Shown: positions 42,120 to 51,615, counted from the stretch's first letter. The stretch is DNA of 64,000 bases from Geosporobacter ferrireducens (GCF_001750685.1 NZ_CP017269.1:5621416-5685415); one strand, 5' to 3'. The notes: a model not told the origin generated them from the letters alone. Made by a program: numbers and translations.

Positions 42120-42614
42120 ATGATAATTATTGGCATTGATCCAGGAATTGCGATCGTTGGGTTTGGAGTCATAGAATATAAAGGCAATCATTTTCGTGTG
42201 ATAAGTCATGGAGCGGTTACTACGAGTGCTGGTGAAAGTTTGCCAACCCGTTTAGAAATCATCTATAATTCGTTAACAGAGCTATTAGAGAAATATCGGC
42301 CGGATGCCATGGCAATTGAGGAATTATTCTTTAATAAGAATACGAAAACAGCTTTTATGGTGGCACAGGCAAGAGGAGTTGCAATTCTGGCAGCATCCTT
42401 AGCAAAATTAGATATTTATGAATATACACCATTACAAGTGAAACAGGGAGTTGTTGGCTATGGACGTGCTGATAAAAAGCAGATGCAAACTATGGTGAAG
42501 ACAATTTTGAATTTAGAGAAGGTTCCAAAACCCGATGATGTAGCAGATGCACTGGCCGTTGCGGTATGTCATGCCCATTCCGGTGTTTTTGGAAGTATGT
42601 TTAAAATAAAGTAA
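42120..42614 (+). CDS. ruvC: Holliday junction endonuclease RuvC
   Basis: Resolves Holliday junctions with RuvAB. 164 residues. Acidic catalytic residues are in IIGIDPGIA (first Asp), AIEELFF (Glu), and the C-terminal PDDVADALAVAVCH (Asp pair). ATG 42120 follows AAAGGAG by eight bases; in-frame codons upstream to 41973 have no site and overlap the terminator. ruvA starts 17 bases downstream. Confidence 0.95.
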   Translation: MIIIGIDPGIAIVGFGVIEYKGNHFRVISHGAVTTSAGESLPTRLEIIYNSLTELLEKYRPDAMAIEELFFNKNTKTAFMVAQARGVAILAASLAKLDIYEYTPLQVKQGVVGYGRADKKQMQTMVKTILNLEKVPKPDDVADALAVAVCHAHSGVFGSMFKIK

Positions 42615-42631
42615 TATTTGGAGGGGTCTAT

Positions 42632-43228
42632 TTGTTTCATTTTATAAAAGGTAGATTGGATTATGTTGGTGAAGATTTTATCGTACTCGAAAACCGTGAT
42701 ATAGGCTATAAGATATTTACTTCTTTGGCAACGGTGTCTGACATTAATGGAGATAAAGAGCAAGTTACCATTTATACCCAAATGGTAGTACGGGAGGATG
42801 ACATTAGTCTATACGGCTTTTCTTCAAGGGAAGAATTAAAAATGTTTCAATTATTGACGACGGTTTCAGGCGTAGGTGCGAAAGTAGGGTTAGGTATTCT
42901 ATCATCTATTCAACATCAAAAACTTGCAGAAATGATATTCTCTGAAGATGTGACTGGACTTACCAAAGCCCATGGCGTTGGTAAAAAGACTGCGCAACGG
43001 ATTATTTTAGAGTTAAAAGAAAAGATTCATGCACAGGATTTAACAATGGAAGGAAAGTCTGTTGTTATGCCTAAATCAGGTGGAGACCTACTGCATGAGG
43101 CAGTTGACGCTTTGGTTTCTTTAGGCTATGGAAAAAACGAAGCGATAGCAGCCATAGCAGAAGTATCCGAATCCAGCAGCAGTTTAGAGCAATTCATAAA
43201 AAATGCTCTACGAATTTTGGCAAGGTAA
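42632..43228 (+). CDS. ruvA: Holliday junction branch migration protein RuvA
   Basis: The DNA-binding tetramer of RuvAB. 198 residues: an N-terminal OB domain (FIKGRLDYVGEDFIVLENRD), tandem HhH motifs (LLTTVSGVGAKVGLGIL and LTKAHGVGKKTAQRIILELK) and a C-terminal RuvB-binding domain (EAVDALVSLGYGKNEAIAAI). TTG start after GGAGGGG. Between ruvC and ruvB in the usual order. Confidence 0.95.
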   Translation: MFHFIKGRLDYVGEDFIVLENRDIGYKIFTSLATVSDINGDKEQVTIYTQMVVREDDISLYGFSSREELKMFQLLTTVSGVGAKVGLGILSSIQHQKLAEMIFSEDVTGLTKAHGVGKKTAQRIILELKEKIHAQDLTMEGKSVVMPKSGGDLLHEAVDALVSLGYGKNEAIAAIAEVSESSSSLEQFIKNALRILAR

Positions 43229-43248
43229 AGTAGAAAGAGGGGTACAAA

Positions 43249-44262
43249 ATGATTAACGAAATTGAAGATAGCAGGTTTATGACAAATGCTGTAAAAACTG
43301 AAGACTTTGAACTGGAAACAACCCTTCGGCCAAAGACACTAGATGAATATGTCGGTCAGGATAAAGCAAAGGAAAAGCTAAAAATTTTTATTGATGCTGC
43401 TAAAATGAGAAAAGAATCCTTAGATCATGTGCTGCTGTATGGACCTCCTGGTTTAGGGAAAACTACACTATCCAGCATTATCGCTAATGAATTGGGAGTA
43501 CAAATCCGGATCACCTCTGGACCAGCCATCGAAAGACCTGGAGATTTAGCAGCAATACTTACAAACCTAGGGGAAAACGACGTGTTGTTTATTGATGAAA
43601 TCCACCGCTTAAACAGAACCGTTGAAGAAATATTGTATCCCGCAATGGAGGATTATGCGCTGGATATTATTATCGGGAAGGGACCTAGTGCCCGCTCCAT
43701 TCGATTAGATTTATCACGATTTACATTAATTGGAGCTACTACAAGAGCTGGACTTTTAACATCTCCCTTGAGAGATCGTTTTGGTGTTATTTGCAAACTA
43801 AATTTATATAATACGGAAGATTTAAACAAAATCGTTATGCGCTCTGCAACTATTTTAGGAGCAAAAATCGAGGAACCAGCAGCAATAGAAATAGGCAGGC
43901 GGTCAAGGGGAACACCGCGAATTGCCAACCGGCTGTTAAAGCGAGTTAGAGATTTTGCCCAGGTAAAAGGGAATGGCATTATTACACTCAATATTGCACG
44001 AGATGCATTAGCATTATTGGAGATCGATGAATTGGGATTAGATAGTGTCGACCGGAACATTCTATTAACGATCATAGAAAAATTTAATGGCGGCCCTGTA
44101 GGATTAGATACCCTTGCTGCATCAACTGGAGAAGAGAGAAACACCATTGAAGATGTGTATGAACCTTTTCTGCTGCAGATGGGATTTTTGCAGAGAACAC
44201 CAAAAGGGCGTGTTGTAACGAAGCTTGGATATGAACATTTGGGATTGACCATCCAAGAATAG
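43249..44262 (+). CDS. ruvB: Holliday junction DNA helicase RuvB
   Basis: The AAA+ motor of branch migration. 337 residues: Walker A YGPPGLGKTTLSSIIANE, Walker B FIDEIHRLNR, sensor 1 IGATTRAG, arginine finger region LRDRFGV, and a C-terminal winged helix (GFLQRTPKGRVVTKLGYEHL). GAGGGG precedes ATG. It completes ruvCAB. Confidence 0.96.
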   Translation: MINEIEDSRFMTNAVKTEDFELETTLRPKTLDEYVGQDKAKEKLKIFIDAAKMRKESLDHVLLYGPPGLGKTTLSSIIANELGVQIRITSGPAIERPGDLAAILTNLGENDVLFIDEIHRLNRTVEEILYPAMEDYALDIIIGKGPSARSIRLDLSRFTLIGATTRAGLLTSPLRDRFGVICKLNLYNTEDLNKIVMRSATILGAKIEEPAAIEIGRRSRGTPRIANRLLKRVRDFAQVKGNGIITLNIARDALALLEIDELGLDSVDRNILLTIIEKFNGGPVGLDTLAASTGEERNTIEDVYEPFLLQMGFLQRTPKGRVVTKLGYEHLGLTIQE

Positions 44263-44277
44263 AGAGGGGAGTTTTTT

Positions 44278-44490
44278 ATGGAATCTTTGGGAAAAACAAT
44301 TATTATGATTGGAATTTTACTTATAGTGACAGGGACGATCCTGTTTTTAGGATCTAAATTGGGCTTAGGAAGATTACCTGGAGATATCTATTATAAAAAA
44401 GAAAATTTCACCTTCTATTTTCCTGTTATGACAAGTATTATTGCCAGTATTGTATTAACCATTTTGTTGAATTTGTTATTTAGAAGATAG
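44278..44490 (+). CDS. DUF2905 small membrane protein
   Basis: 70 residues: two membrane segments (IIMIGILLIVTGTILFLG and VMTSIIASIVLTILLNLLF) joined by LGRLPGDIYYKKENFTFYFP, the signature of DUF2905. Commonly found just after ruvB in Firmicutes. Function unknown. Confidence 0.88.
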   Translation: MESLGKTIIMIGILLIVTGTILFLGSKLGLGRLPGDIYYKKENFTFYFPVMTSIIASIVLTILLNLLFRR

Positions 44491-44516
44491 CTGTCTCCGA
44501 TGAGGCAGTTTTTTTA
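44491..44516 (+). terminator. Terminator after DUF2905 gene
   Basis: CTGTCTC-CGAT-GAGGCAG hairpin (44491-44508) followed by a T run. Confidence 0.85.
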
Positions 44517-44642
44517 TGTGTGAATTAGTATAATTTCAAGAATATTTCAAGTTTATTACAGCAGGGGATAAAATGCAGGATATTCCATAATCTTGTCGAA
44601 AGTAAATGATATAAAGATATTCATGTAGAAGGAGAGAAGAAA

Positions 44643-46304
44643 ATGAATAGGTTCCGCCATTTAATATCTGCCGCCCTCTGTATTATACTCTTGGTACTAC
44701 CATTATCTGTAGATGCAGCCGATTCCTCAAAGCTGCCACAGGATATAAAAGTCGGAATTCGTTTTCAAGATACGGCTGCCCCCTTGGTTTTATTATATTC
44801 ACAGAGTGGATTAGAATTAGGATTCTATACAGGCAATCAATTTAATGCCATCGACAGCTTTATAGAAAATGATGATATTATCGTTCGAAAAGACAGCTAT
44901 TTTATGAATATGAATGGTTCTTTTATTGAGTATAGCTTTGAGGAACAGCGTGATGGGAGCAATGCCAACATACAAGGTCCAATACATATACAAGTGGGGG
45001 GGAATTTTAACACTAGGCAGGATGCACAAACGTTTCTGAATAGCTTAAGTGGGAAAATTGCAAATCTATATATTGTCTATGAGAATGGATGGAAAGTCTG
45101 GCAGGGTTTATATACAACCACAGCAAACGCACAGAATGGAATAGAAATTTTAAAGAATCAGGTGCCACAAACAGATTTTTCAATAATACAGCAAAATAGT
45201 GGACGTATTCAAGTGTTAACGAAAGCGGGAAAAGTACTTTCGATGTACAATCCTGGCAGCACAGAATTTCATTTTCGCCCTGTGCCGGATAAAGGTGTTG
45301 CAGATATCGTACGTTTAGATGGGAAAACCTTTAGAGGCAGTATAATAATAAAGAGACTTTCAGGCAGTGATCTTACAGTTATCAACAATTTGGGATTAGA
45401 GGAATATCTTTATGGAGTAGTCCCAAGAGAAGTGTCTGGTTCTTGGCCTATAGAGGCACAAAAAGCGCAAGCTGTTGCAGCAAGAAATTATACAGTGAAT
45501 CGTATCAATGTCCATGGACAATATGGTTTTGATCTATGTGCTGGAACCCACTGTCAAGTCTATGGGGGTTATAGTATTGAACATCCAACCAGCACAAAAG
45601 CAGTAAATGATACAAAAGGAAAATTGATTACCTTTAACGGAAAACCGATTGAAGCCTATTATCACTCCAATAGTGGCGGCCGAACGGAGGACAGTGAAAA
45701 TATATGGACCAATCCTATCGCCTACATCCGCGGCATAGAGGATCCGTTTTCCATTGGCGCGCCAAACGATAGTTGGACTTATACCATGTCCAAAAAACAA
45801 GTCCAGGACATATTGGTGGCAGCAGGGTTAGATGTTGGTGGCCTTTTAGATATGCGTGTTACAGAATACTCGAGAAATGGAAGGGCTATAAAGTTAGAGA
45901 TCAATGGAACTTCAGGAAAGAAAATTTTAGAGAAGGATAAGATTCGAGCCATATTTGGTTATAATAATATCAAAAGTACCTATTTTACAATCAATGCAGG
46001 CGGTGGTGAGACATATATACTGGCGGATCTGTCATTACCACCCCAGAAAGTAAATATTAAGAACAGTTATTTGATGACTGGCGAGGGCTTGAAAGAAAGC
46101 AGTACCCTCCAAACACCCTATATTTTTGATGGGTCTGAGTATAAAACTGCCCAATCAGGAATATCTGACGACATTATGATTACTGGGAAAGGTTGGGGAC
46201 ATGGCTTGGGGATGAGTCAATATGGCGCGAAAAAAATGGCTGAAGAAGGATATACCTACGAACAAATCTTAACCTACTACTATACTGGTGTAAAGGTTGA
46301 ATAA
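44643..46304 (+). CDS. SpoIID/LytB-domain protein
   Basis: A 553-residue exported protein. The signal peptide is LISAALCIILLVLPLSVDAA. An SPOR-like region near 120-190 (VGGNFNTRQDAQTFLNSLSG) may bind denuded glycan. The SpoIID domain follows with LGLEEYLYGVVPREVSGSWP, EAQKAQAVAARNYT and the C-terminal GKGWGHGLGMSQYGAKKMA. SpoIID proteins are lytic transglycosylases active in engulfment. This one, located beside queA-tgt, is a paralog rather than necessarily SpoIID itself. Confidence 0.9.
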   Translation: MNRFRHLISAALCIILLVLPLSVDAADSSKLPQDIKVGIRFQDTAAPLVLLYSQSGLELGFYTGNQFNAIDSFIENDDIIVRKDSYFMNMNGSFIEYSFEEQRDGSNANIQGPIHIQVGGNFNTRQDAQTFLNSLSGKIANLYIVYENGWKVWQGLYTTTANAQNGIEILKNQVPQTDFSIIQQNSGRIQVLTKAGKVLSMYNPGSTEFHFRPVPDKGVADIVRLDGKTFRGSIIIKRLSGSDLTVINNLGLEEYLYGVVPREVSGSWPIEAQKAQAVAARNYTVNRINVHGQYGFDLCAGTHCQVYGGYSIEHPTSTKAVNDTKGKLITFNGKPIEAYYHSNSGGRTEDSENIWTNPIAYIRGIEDPFSIGAPNDSWTYTMSKKQVQDILVAAGLDVGGLLDMRVTEYSRNGRAIKLEINGTSGKKILEKDKIRAIFGYNNIKSTYFTINAGGGETYILADLSLPPQKVNIKNSYLMTGEGLKESSTLQTPYIFDGSEYKTAQSGISDDIMITGKGWGHGLGMSQYGAKKMAEEGYTYEQILTYYYTGVKVE

Positions 46305-46316
46305 GGAGTAATATAC

Positions 46317-47342
46317 ATGCAGAAAAAAGATTTTTATTTTGATTTGCCCCCAGAACTAATTGCACAAACACCACTTCAAAATAGGGATGCGTCTAGGCTA
46401 ATGCTCTTGAATAAACGTACAGGGGAGATAGAACATAGACATTTTAAAGAGATTATAAAGTTTTTAAATCCAGGGGATTGCCTTGTATTAAACAATACAC
46501 GGGTTATTCCTGCAAGACTTTTCGGGGTTCGTGAAAATAGCGGAGCACAAATTGAATTTCTTTTATTGAAACGGATTCATGATAATCAATGGGAAACCTT
46601 AGTCAAACCAGGAAAAAGAGCCAAAATTGGCGACACAATCATTTTCGGTGAAGGTCTTTTAAAGGCAAAGATCATCGCATTGGCGGAAGAAGGAGCACGG
46701 GTTGTCGAATTCGAATATTCAGGTATCTTTGAAGAAATTTTAGATCAATTGGGTACGATGCCGTTGCCTCACTATATAAAAGAAAGTTTGGCGGATAAGG
46801 AACGTTATCAAACCGTTTATGCGAAGCACGAGGGGTCGGCGGCAGCACCTACAGCTGGCCTTCATTTTACTCAGGAGCTATTGCAGGCTATTCAAGAAAA
46901 AGGTGTTGAGATTGCTTTTGTTACCCTGCACGTGGGACTAGGAACATTTCGCCCGGTAAAGGCGGATAATATTTTAGATCACAAGATGCACGGAGAGTAT
47001 TATGTCATGACGGAAGAAACTGCAGAGAAGATTAATAAAACAAAGGAAAATGGCGGGAGAGTCATCGCTGTTGGTACAACCTCTATAAGAACATTAGAGA
47101 GTATTGCCAATGATTATGGTTCGATTAGGCCTTGCTCTGGCTGGACGGAAATTTTCATTTACCCTGGTTATTCTTTTAAAGTTGTTGACTGTTTAATAAC
47201 GAATTTTCATTTGCCTGAATCTACGTTGATTATGTTGGTCAGCGCGCTTAGTACAAGAGAAATCATTTTAAATGCATACAATGAAGCTGTTCAACAACAA
47301 TATAGATTTTTCAGCTTTGGAGATGCAATGTTTATTTATTAG
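46317..47342 (+). CDS. queA: S-adenosylmethionine:tRNA ribosyltransferase-isomerase QueA
   Basis: Adds the cyclopentene-precursor ribosyl group to preQ1 in tRNA, second to last step of queuosine synthesis. 341 residues, normal length, starting FDLPPELIAQTPLQNRDASR, with EGSAAAPTAGLHFT, VTLHVGLGTFRPV and NFHLPESTLIMLV. It precedes tgt by 22 bases in the usual order. Confidence 0.96.
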   Translation: MQKKDFYFDLPPELIAQTPLQNRDASRLMLLNKRTGEIEHRHFKEIIKFLNPGDCLVLNNTRVIPARLFGVRENSGAQIEFLLLKRIHDNQWETLVKPGKRAKIGDTIIFGEGLLKAKIIALAEEGARVVEFEYSGIFEEILDQLGTMPLPHYIKESLADKERYQTVYAKHEGSAAAPTAGLHFTQELLQAIQEKGVEIAFVTLHVGLGTFRPVKADNILDHKMHGEYYVMTEETAEKINKTKENGGRVIAVGTTSIRTLESIANDYGSIRPCSGWTEIFIYPGYSFKVVDCLITNFHLPESTLIMLVSALSTREIILNAYNEAVQQQYRFFSFGDAMFIY

Positions 47343-47364
47343 TTTTTAGGAGGATTGAACCCCA

Positions 47365-48483
47365 ATGACGGTTACATATGAAAACATTAAAGTGTGTAAG
47401 CAAAGCGGTGCAAGGTTAGGCCGAGTGCATACACCCCATGGAACGATTGATACCCCTGTTTTTATGCCTGTTGGTACCCAGGCTACAGTAAAGGCAATGA
47501 CAACAGAAGAATTAAAAGAAATAGAAGCTCAGATTATACTCAGCAATACCTATCATCTATATCTAAGACCCGGTCATAAACTGATAGAGAAGGCTGGAGG
47601 CTTGCATAAGTTTATGAACTGGGATAGAGCAATTCTAACAGATAGTGGAGGATTTCAAGTTTTTAGTCTTGGAGATCTAAGAAAAATTACAGAGGAAGGG
47701 GTAGAATTCCGTTCTCATTTGGATGGGTCTAAACATTTTATCAGCCCGGAAAAAGCCATTGAAATTCAGAACGCTTTGGGTTCTGATATCATTATGGCTT
47801 TTGACGAATGTGCACCCTATCCCGCTGAACATACCTATGTTAAAAATTCCTTAGAGAGAACCACCCGGTGGGCCAAGCGCTGTAAAGAAGCGCATCAAAA
47901 GCCAGATCAACAGGCACTATTTGGTATTATTCAAGGTGGAATGTATAAAGACCTGAGAGAACAAAGTGCAAATGAAATCATAGAACTGGATTTTCCCGGT
48001 TATGCAGTAGGGGGACTTAGTGTGGGAGAGCCTAAGCATTTGATGTATGAAGTCCTTGAATACACAACACCCTGGATGCCTGCAAATAAACCACGATACC
48101 TCATGGGTGTAGGAACACCGGACTGCCTTATTGAAGGTGTGATTCGCGGTATAGATATGTTTGATTGTGTTTTGCCTACTAGAATTGCAAGAAATGGTAC
48201 AGCTATGACATCTGTAGGCAAAGTAGTCATAAAAAATGCGCAATACACAGAAGATTTTCTTCCGCTGGATCCAAATTGTGAATGCTATACCTGTAAAAAT
48301 TATTCCAGAGCCTATTTGCGACATTTGTATAAAGCGCAAGAGATCCTCTCAGCAAGACTGGTAACCTATCATAATCTTCATTTTTTAATAGATCTTATGA
48401 AACAAATCAGAAAAGCGATAATGGAGGATCGTCTATTAGATTTCCGTAAGGAATTCTTCCAAAAGTATGGATACGAGGTTTAA
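47365..48483 (+). CDS. tgt: Queuine/preQ1 tRNA-guanine transglycosylase Tgt
   Basis: Exchanges G34 of GUN anticodons for preQ1. 372 residues. Catalytic Asp in LTDSGGFQVFSL, substrate pocket in MAFDEC and GGLSVGEP, nucleophile Asp in DMFDCVLPTR, and zinc ligands in NCECYTCKNYSRAYLRHL plus the His of LVTYHNL. AGGAGG before ATG. Forms the queA-tgt-yajC-secDF block common in Firmicutes. Confidence 0.96.
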   Translation: MTVTYENIKVCKQSGARLGRVHTPHGTIDTPVFMPVGTQATVKAMTTEELKEIEAQIILSNTYHLYLRPGHKLIEKAGGLHKFMNWDRAILTDSGGFQVFSLGDLRKITEEGVEFRSHLDGSKHFISPEKAIEIQNALGSDIIMAFDECAPYPAEHTYVKNSLERTTRWAKRCKEAHQKPDQQALFGIIQGGMYKDLREQSANEIIELDFPGYAVGGLSVGEPKHLMYEVLEYTTPWMPANKPRYLMGVGTPDCLIEGVIRGIDMFDCVLPTRIARNGTAMTSVGKVVIKNAQYTEDFLPLDPNCECYTCKNYSRAYLRHLYKAQEILSARLVTYHNLHFLIDLMKQIRKAIMEDRLLDFRKEFFQKYGYEV

Positions 48484-48574
48484 TTGTTTATTGAACAAAT
48501 TCTTTAAAGGTTTAAAAGGAGTTATGAATTTTATGTTGAATATATACCAAGAACAATAGAGAGGGGGAGAATAA

Positions 48575-48856
48575 ATGAATGCAGGTGCTTATTCACCAAT
48601 TATCATGACAGCCATATTTATTGGTATATTTTATTTCTTAATTATCCGACCGCAGCAAAAACGGGATAAACAGGTTAAAGAAATGAGAAGTAATATAAAA
48701 GTTGGAGATCATATTGTTACAATTGGTGGAATCCACGGAAAGATTATAAAGATTAAGGAAGATGTATTGACAATTGAAGTTGGCGCAGATAAGACAAAAC
48801 TTCAAATTTCAAGATGGGCAGTAGGTAACCTGAATAAGAACGAAACGATTGAATAA
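48575..48856 (+). CDS. yajC: Preprotein translocase accessory subunit YajC
   Basis: A 93-residue single-span protein that joins SecDF. Membrane segment IIMTAIFIGIFYFLIIRPQQK with the family RPQQKRDKQ, then KVGDHIVTIGGIHGKIIKI. Good GAGGGGGAG site. Upstream of secD, interrupted here by a small membrane protein and the SCIFF locus. Confidence 0.92.
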   Translation: MNAGAYSPIIMTAIFIGIFYFLIIRPQQKRDKQVKEMRSNIKVGDHIVTIGGIHGKIIKIKEDVLTIEVGADKTKLQISRWAVGNLNKNETIE

Positions 48857-48867
48857 ACAATTAACAC

Positions 48868-48893
48868 ATGGGGATGTAATCATACATCCCCAT
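48868..48893. terminator. Hairpin after yajC, weak terminator
   Basis: ATGGGGATGTA (48868-48878) pairs perfectly with TACATCCCCAT (48883-48893), but no T run follows, so factor-independent termination is uncertain. Confidence 0.5.
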
Positions 48894-48994
48894 TATGCTG
48901 CTTTGGAACAATTGAAATAAATACAGGATACAGTAATAAATCCTTAACCGCCGCATAAATATGCTATAAAGAATGTTTGTGCGAGGTGAAGAAA

Positions 48995-49390
48995 ATGAAA
49001 TCAAATAAAACGCCTGAGACAGGTTGGTTGAATCCAATATGGGTATATCTAAAAGGTATTATTGCTGCATATCTTTTTTCAATCCTTATATTTTTAATTA
49101 TGGCACTCATGATAACCTATACCAATATTTCTGAGTCTATATTACCGATTTTTACTTCAATTGTATTAGTCATTAGCATTATTATTAGCGGCACCTATAC
49201 TGGAATCAAGCTAAAAAGAAAAGGATGGCTAAATGGTGCACTCACTGGATTAATTTATATTTTACTTCTTTTTATAATGAGCTGGATTTTTGTAGAAGGT
49301 TTTTCATTGGATCGTTGGACTATTTACAGAACAATAACCGCATTGGTCTCCGGTGGAATTGGCGGAATGATCGGTGTAAATATGAAATAA
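48995..49390 (+). CDS. TIGR04086-type small membrane protein
   Basis: A 131-residue protein with four membrane segments (GIIAAYLFSILIFLIMALMI, IFTSIVLVISIIISGTYTGI, ALTGLIYILLLFIMSWIFV, ITALVSGGIGGMIGVNM). It matches the TIGR04086 layout, which in Clostridia lies next to SCIFF genes. ATG 48995 follows GCGAGGTGA; an in-frame TTG at 48977 lacks a site. Function unknown. Confidence 0.75.
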   Translation: MKSNKTPETGWLNPIWVYLKGIIAAYLFSILIFLIMALMITYTNISESILPIFTSIVLVISIIISGTYTGIKLKRKGWLNGALTGLIYILLLFIMSWIFVEGFSLDRWTIYRTITALVSGGIGGMIGVNMK

Positions 49391-49394
49391 AGCT

Positions 49395-49422
49395 TTTACA
49401 AAAAAAATGTTTATGGTATAAT
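49395..49422 (+). promoter_or_regulatory. Promoter of the SCIFF peptide gene
   Basis: TTTACA (49395-49400), 16-base spacer, TATAAT (49417-49422); the peptide's AGGAGG is 20 bases on. Confidence 0.72.
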
Positions 49423-49457
49423 TTACATTGAACGAATCTTAGAGGAGGTAGTATTAT

Positions 49458-49598
49458 ATGAAACATATAAAAACGCTAACGAATGCAACACTAAAAGATA
49501 GTGCTGCAAAGGGTGGATGTGGAGAGTGCCAAACTTCCTGTCAATCCGCTTGCAAGACTTCATGTACGGTAGCAAATCAAGAATGCGAAAATAAATAA
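49458..49598 (+). CDS. scfA: SCIFF ranthipeptide precursor (six cysteines in forty-five residues)
   Basis: A 46-residue precursor: MKHIKTLTNATLKDSAAKGG, then six cysteines in CGECQTSCQSACKTSC and QEC. This is the SCIFF family, modified by a partner radical SAM enzyme that makes thioether bridges. AGAGGAGG precedes ATG. The maturase lies 100 bases downstream, past a perfect hairpin. SCIFF is nearly universal in Clostridia; its function is still unclear. Confidence 0.95.
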   Translation: MKHIKTLTNATLKDSAAKGGCGECQTSCQSACKTSCTVANQECENK

Positions 49599-49607
49599 TA
49601 CATACCA

Positions 49608-49639
49608 AAAGCAGTAATATGAATATATTACTGCTTTTT
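49608..49639 (+). terminator. Terminator between SCIFF precursor and maturase
   Basis: AAAGCAGTAATAT (49608-49620), loop GAAT, and ATATTACTGCTTT (49625-49637), a perfect 13-pair stem with trailing T. Partial readthrough would make precursor in excess over maturase. Confidence 0.9.
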
Positions 49640-49698
49640 AGCGTATTTATTCATAATTTGAAGAAAGATAGCTGTAGATAAGAAAAAGGAGGTACTAA

Positions 49699-51060
49699 AT
49701 GATTCATAAATTTGAAATGGATGGCACGAGAATCTTAATAGATGTAAATAGTGGTGCAGTTCATATTATTGATGAGATTGTATATAATCTTTTAGATTTT
49801 TATCAGAAAGAAGATAAGGATACGCTGCTGCAAATTTTTAAAAATCAATATGAGCAGCAAGAAATAATAGATGCATTGGATGAAATAAAGGCTTTAGAGA
49901 CCGCCGGATTACTCTTTACACAGGATTCCTATGAGGCACACCCTTCCTTTCAGAATAGAAGGCCGGTAGTAAAAGCTTTATGTTTGCATATAGCCCATGA
50001 CTGTAATATAAGCTGTAAATATTGTTTTGCTTCCCAAGGGGATTTCAAGGGTACTAGAAGTCTTATGAATGAGACTGTAGGGATGAAGGCAATTGACTTT
50101 CTCATAGAGCATTCTGGAAACAGAAGAAATTTGGAAATAGATTTTTTCGGTGGAGAACCTTTGATGAATTTGGAGGTTGTAAAGCGGATTGTTGACTATG
50201 GAAGAAGCAAAGAACAGTCTGCCAATAAACGTTTCCGGTTTACCCTCACCACAAACGGAATTCTATTGAATGAGGAGAATATGGCTTACATCAATGAACA
50301 TATGGAAAATGTGGTTTTGAGCATAGACGGAAGAAAAGAAGTAAATGATAATATGAGAAAAACCCTAAAGGGGGACGGTACTTACGATATCATACTCCCC
50401 AAGCTTCAAAAGATGGCAGAGATGAGAAAAAACAAGAACTATTATGTAAGAGGCACATTTACAAGAGAGCACCTGGATTTTGCAAAAGATGTGCTTCATT
50501 TGGCTGAACTGGGTTTTCAAAACACTTCTGTAGAACCCGTAGTAACAGAAGCAGATAAACCCTATGCGATTCGACATGAAGATCTGCCGGAAATCTTTAG
50601 ACAATATGAAATACTTGCTAAAGAATATGTAGAAAGGAAGAAAAACAATAGAGGATTTAACTTTTTTCACTTCATGATCGACCTAAATCAAGGTCCATGT
50701 GTTATTAAACGCGTATCTGGATGTGGTGCAGGTTCTGAATACTTAGCCATAACACCGGAGGGCGATATTTACCCCTGTCATCAGTTTGTTGGAAATGAGC
50801 ATTTTAAAATGGGGAACATACTGGATGAGCAATTTAACCGCGAAGTGCAAACAGAATTTGGAAATGCTCACATTTATAATAAACCACAGTGCAGAGAATG
50901 CTGGGCTAAATTTTATTGTAGCGGCGGATGCCATGCCAATGCATACAATTTCTATCAAGATGTGAATCGCCCCTATGAAATCGGCTGTGAAATGGAAAAG
51001 AAAAGAATAGAATGTGCATTAATGATTCAAGCTAAATTACTATCAGAGGAGGATAATTAA
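49699..51060 (+). CDS. scfB: SCIFF radical SAM maturase
   Basis: Forms thioether crosslinks in ScfA. 453 residues. The N-terminal 90 residues are a RiPP recognition-like region (IIDEIVYNLLDFYQKEDKDT). Radical SAM cluster: HDCNISCKYCFASQGD (CxxxCxxC). SPASM-type auxiliary cluster cysteines: VSGCGAGSEYLAI, GDIYPCHQF, CRECWAKFYCSGGCHANAYN. AAGGAGG precedes ATG. Its stop codon touches the ATG of the next gene. Confidence 0.94.
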   Translation: MIHKFEMDGTRILIDVNSGAVHIIDEIVYNLLDFYQKEDKDTLLQIFKNQYEQQEIIDALDEIKALETAGLLFTQDSYEAHPSFQNRRPVVKALCLHIAHDCNISCKYCFASQGDFKGTRSLMNETVGMKAIDFLIEHSGNRRNLEIDFFGGEPLMNLEVVKRIVDYGRSKEQSANKRFRFTLTTNGILLNEENMAYINEHMENVVLSIDGRKEVNDNMRKTLKGDGTYDIILPKLQKMAEMRKNKNYYVRGTFTREHLDFAKDVLHLAELGFQNTSVEPVVTEADKPYAIRHEDLPEIFRQYEILAKEYVERKKNNRGFNFFHFMIDLNQGPCVIKRVSGCGAGSEYLAITPEGDIYPCHQFVGNEHFKMGNILDEQFNREVQTEFGNAHIYNKPQCRECWAKFYCSGGCHANAYNFYQDVNRPYEIGCEMEKKRIECALMIQAKLLSEEDN

Positions 51061-51564
51061 ATGATTATTGAATACCAGGGAATAAAGCCAAATATAGATG
51101 AAAGTTGTTATATATCAGAAAATGCGACGGTGATTGGCCGTGTAACGATGAAAAAAAATGCCAGCGTCTGGTATGGAACAGTTGTTCGCGGTGATGGCAA
51201 CCATATAACCATCGGTGAAAATACAAACATCCAGGATAACTGTACAGTTCACATTAATTCAAACATGCCTACGAATATTGGGGACCATGTAACGGTTGGT
51301 CATAATGCAATTATCCATGCCTGCAATATCGGCAATTATGTCTTAGTAGGAATGGGGGCCATTGTACTGGATGGTGCGGAAATTGGCGATCATGTAATCA
51401 TTGGCTCAGGTTCCCTAGTCCCTCCTGGCAAAAAAATTCCATCCAACTCTCTTGTTATGGGTTCCCCTGCTAAGATCGTTAGAGAGCTTACTGAGGAAGA
51501 CCGAGAGAAGCTTAAGGCTTCAGCATTAAATTATGTAGAAATGGCTAATAATCATAAGCGGTAG
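51061..51564 (+). CDS. Gamma-carbonic anhydrase-like hexapeptide-repeat protein
   Basis: A 167-residue left-handed beta-helix protein with hexapeptide repeats (ASVWYGTVVRGDGNHITIGE, GDHVTVGHNAIIHACNIGNY). Metal-site histidines occur in TVHIN, VGHNAIIHA. It resembles the YrdA/PaaY group of gamma-class carbonic anhydrases. It starts immediately after scfB with no gap, so it is co-translated. Activity is not provable from sequence. Confidence 0.88.
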   Translation: MIIEYQGIKPNIDESCYISENATVIGRVTMKKNASVWYGTVVRGDGNHITIGENTNIQDNCTVHINSNMPTNIGDHVTVGHNAIIHACNIGNYVLVGMGAIVLDGAEIGDHVIIGSGSLVPPGKKIPSNSLVMGSPAKIVRELTEEDREKLKASALNYVEMANNHKR

Positions 51565-51615
51565 GATATATGTGAATTAGACTAGGTATTTATATATATT
51601 GGAATATATATTTGA

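Noticed and set aside
43653..44252. 199-residue minus-strand frame opposite ruvB
   Set aside because: It is a shadow of ruvB codon bias, with no ribosome binding site or domain.
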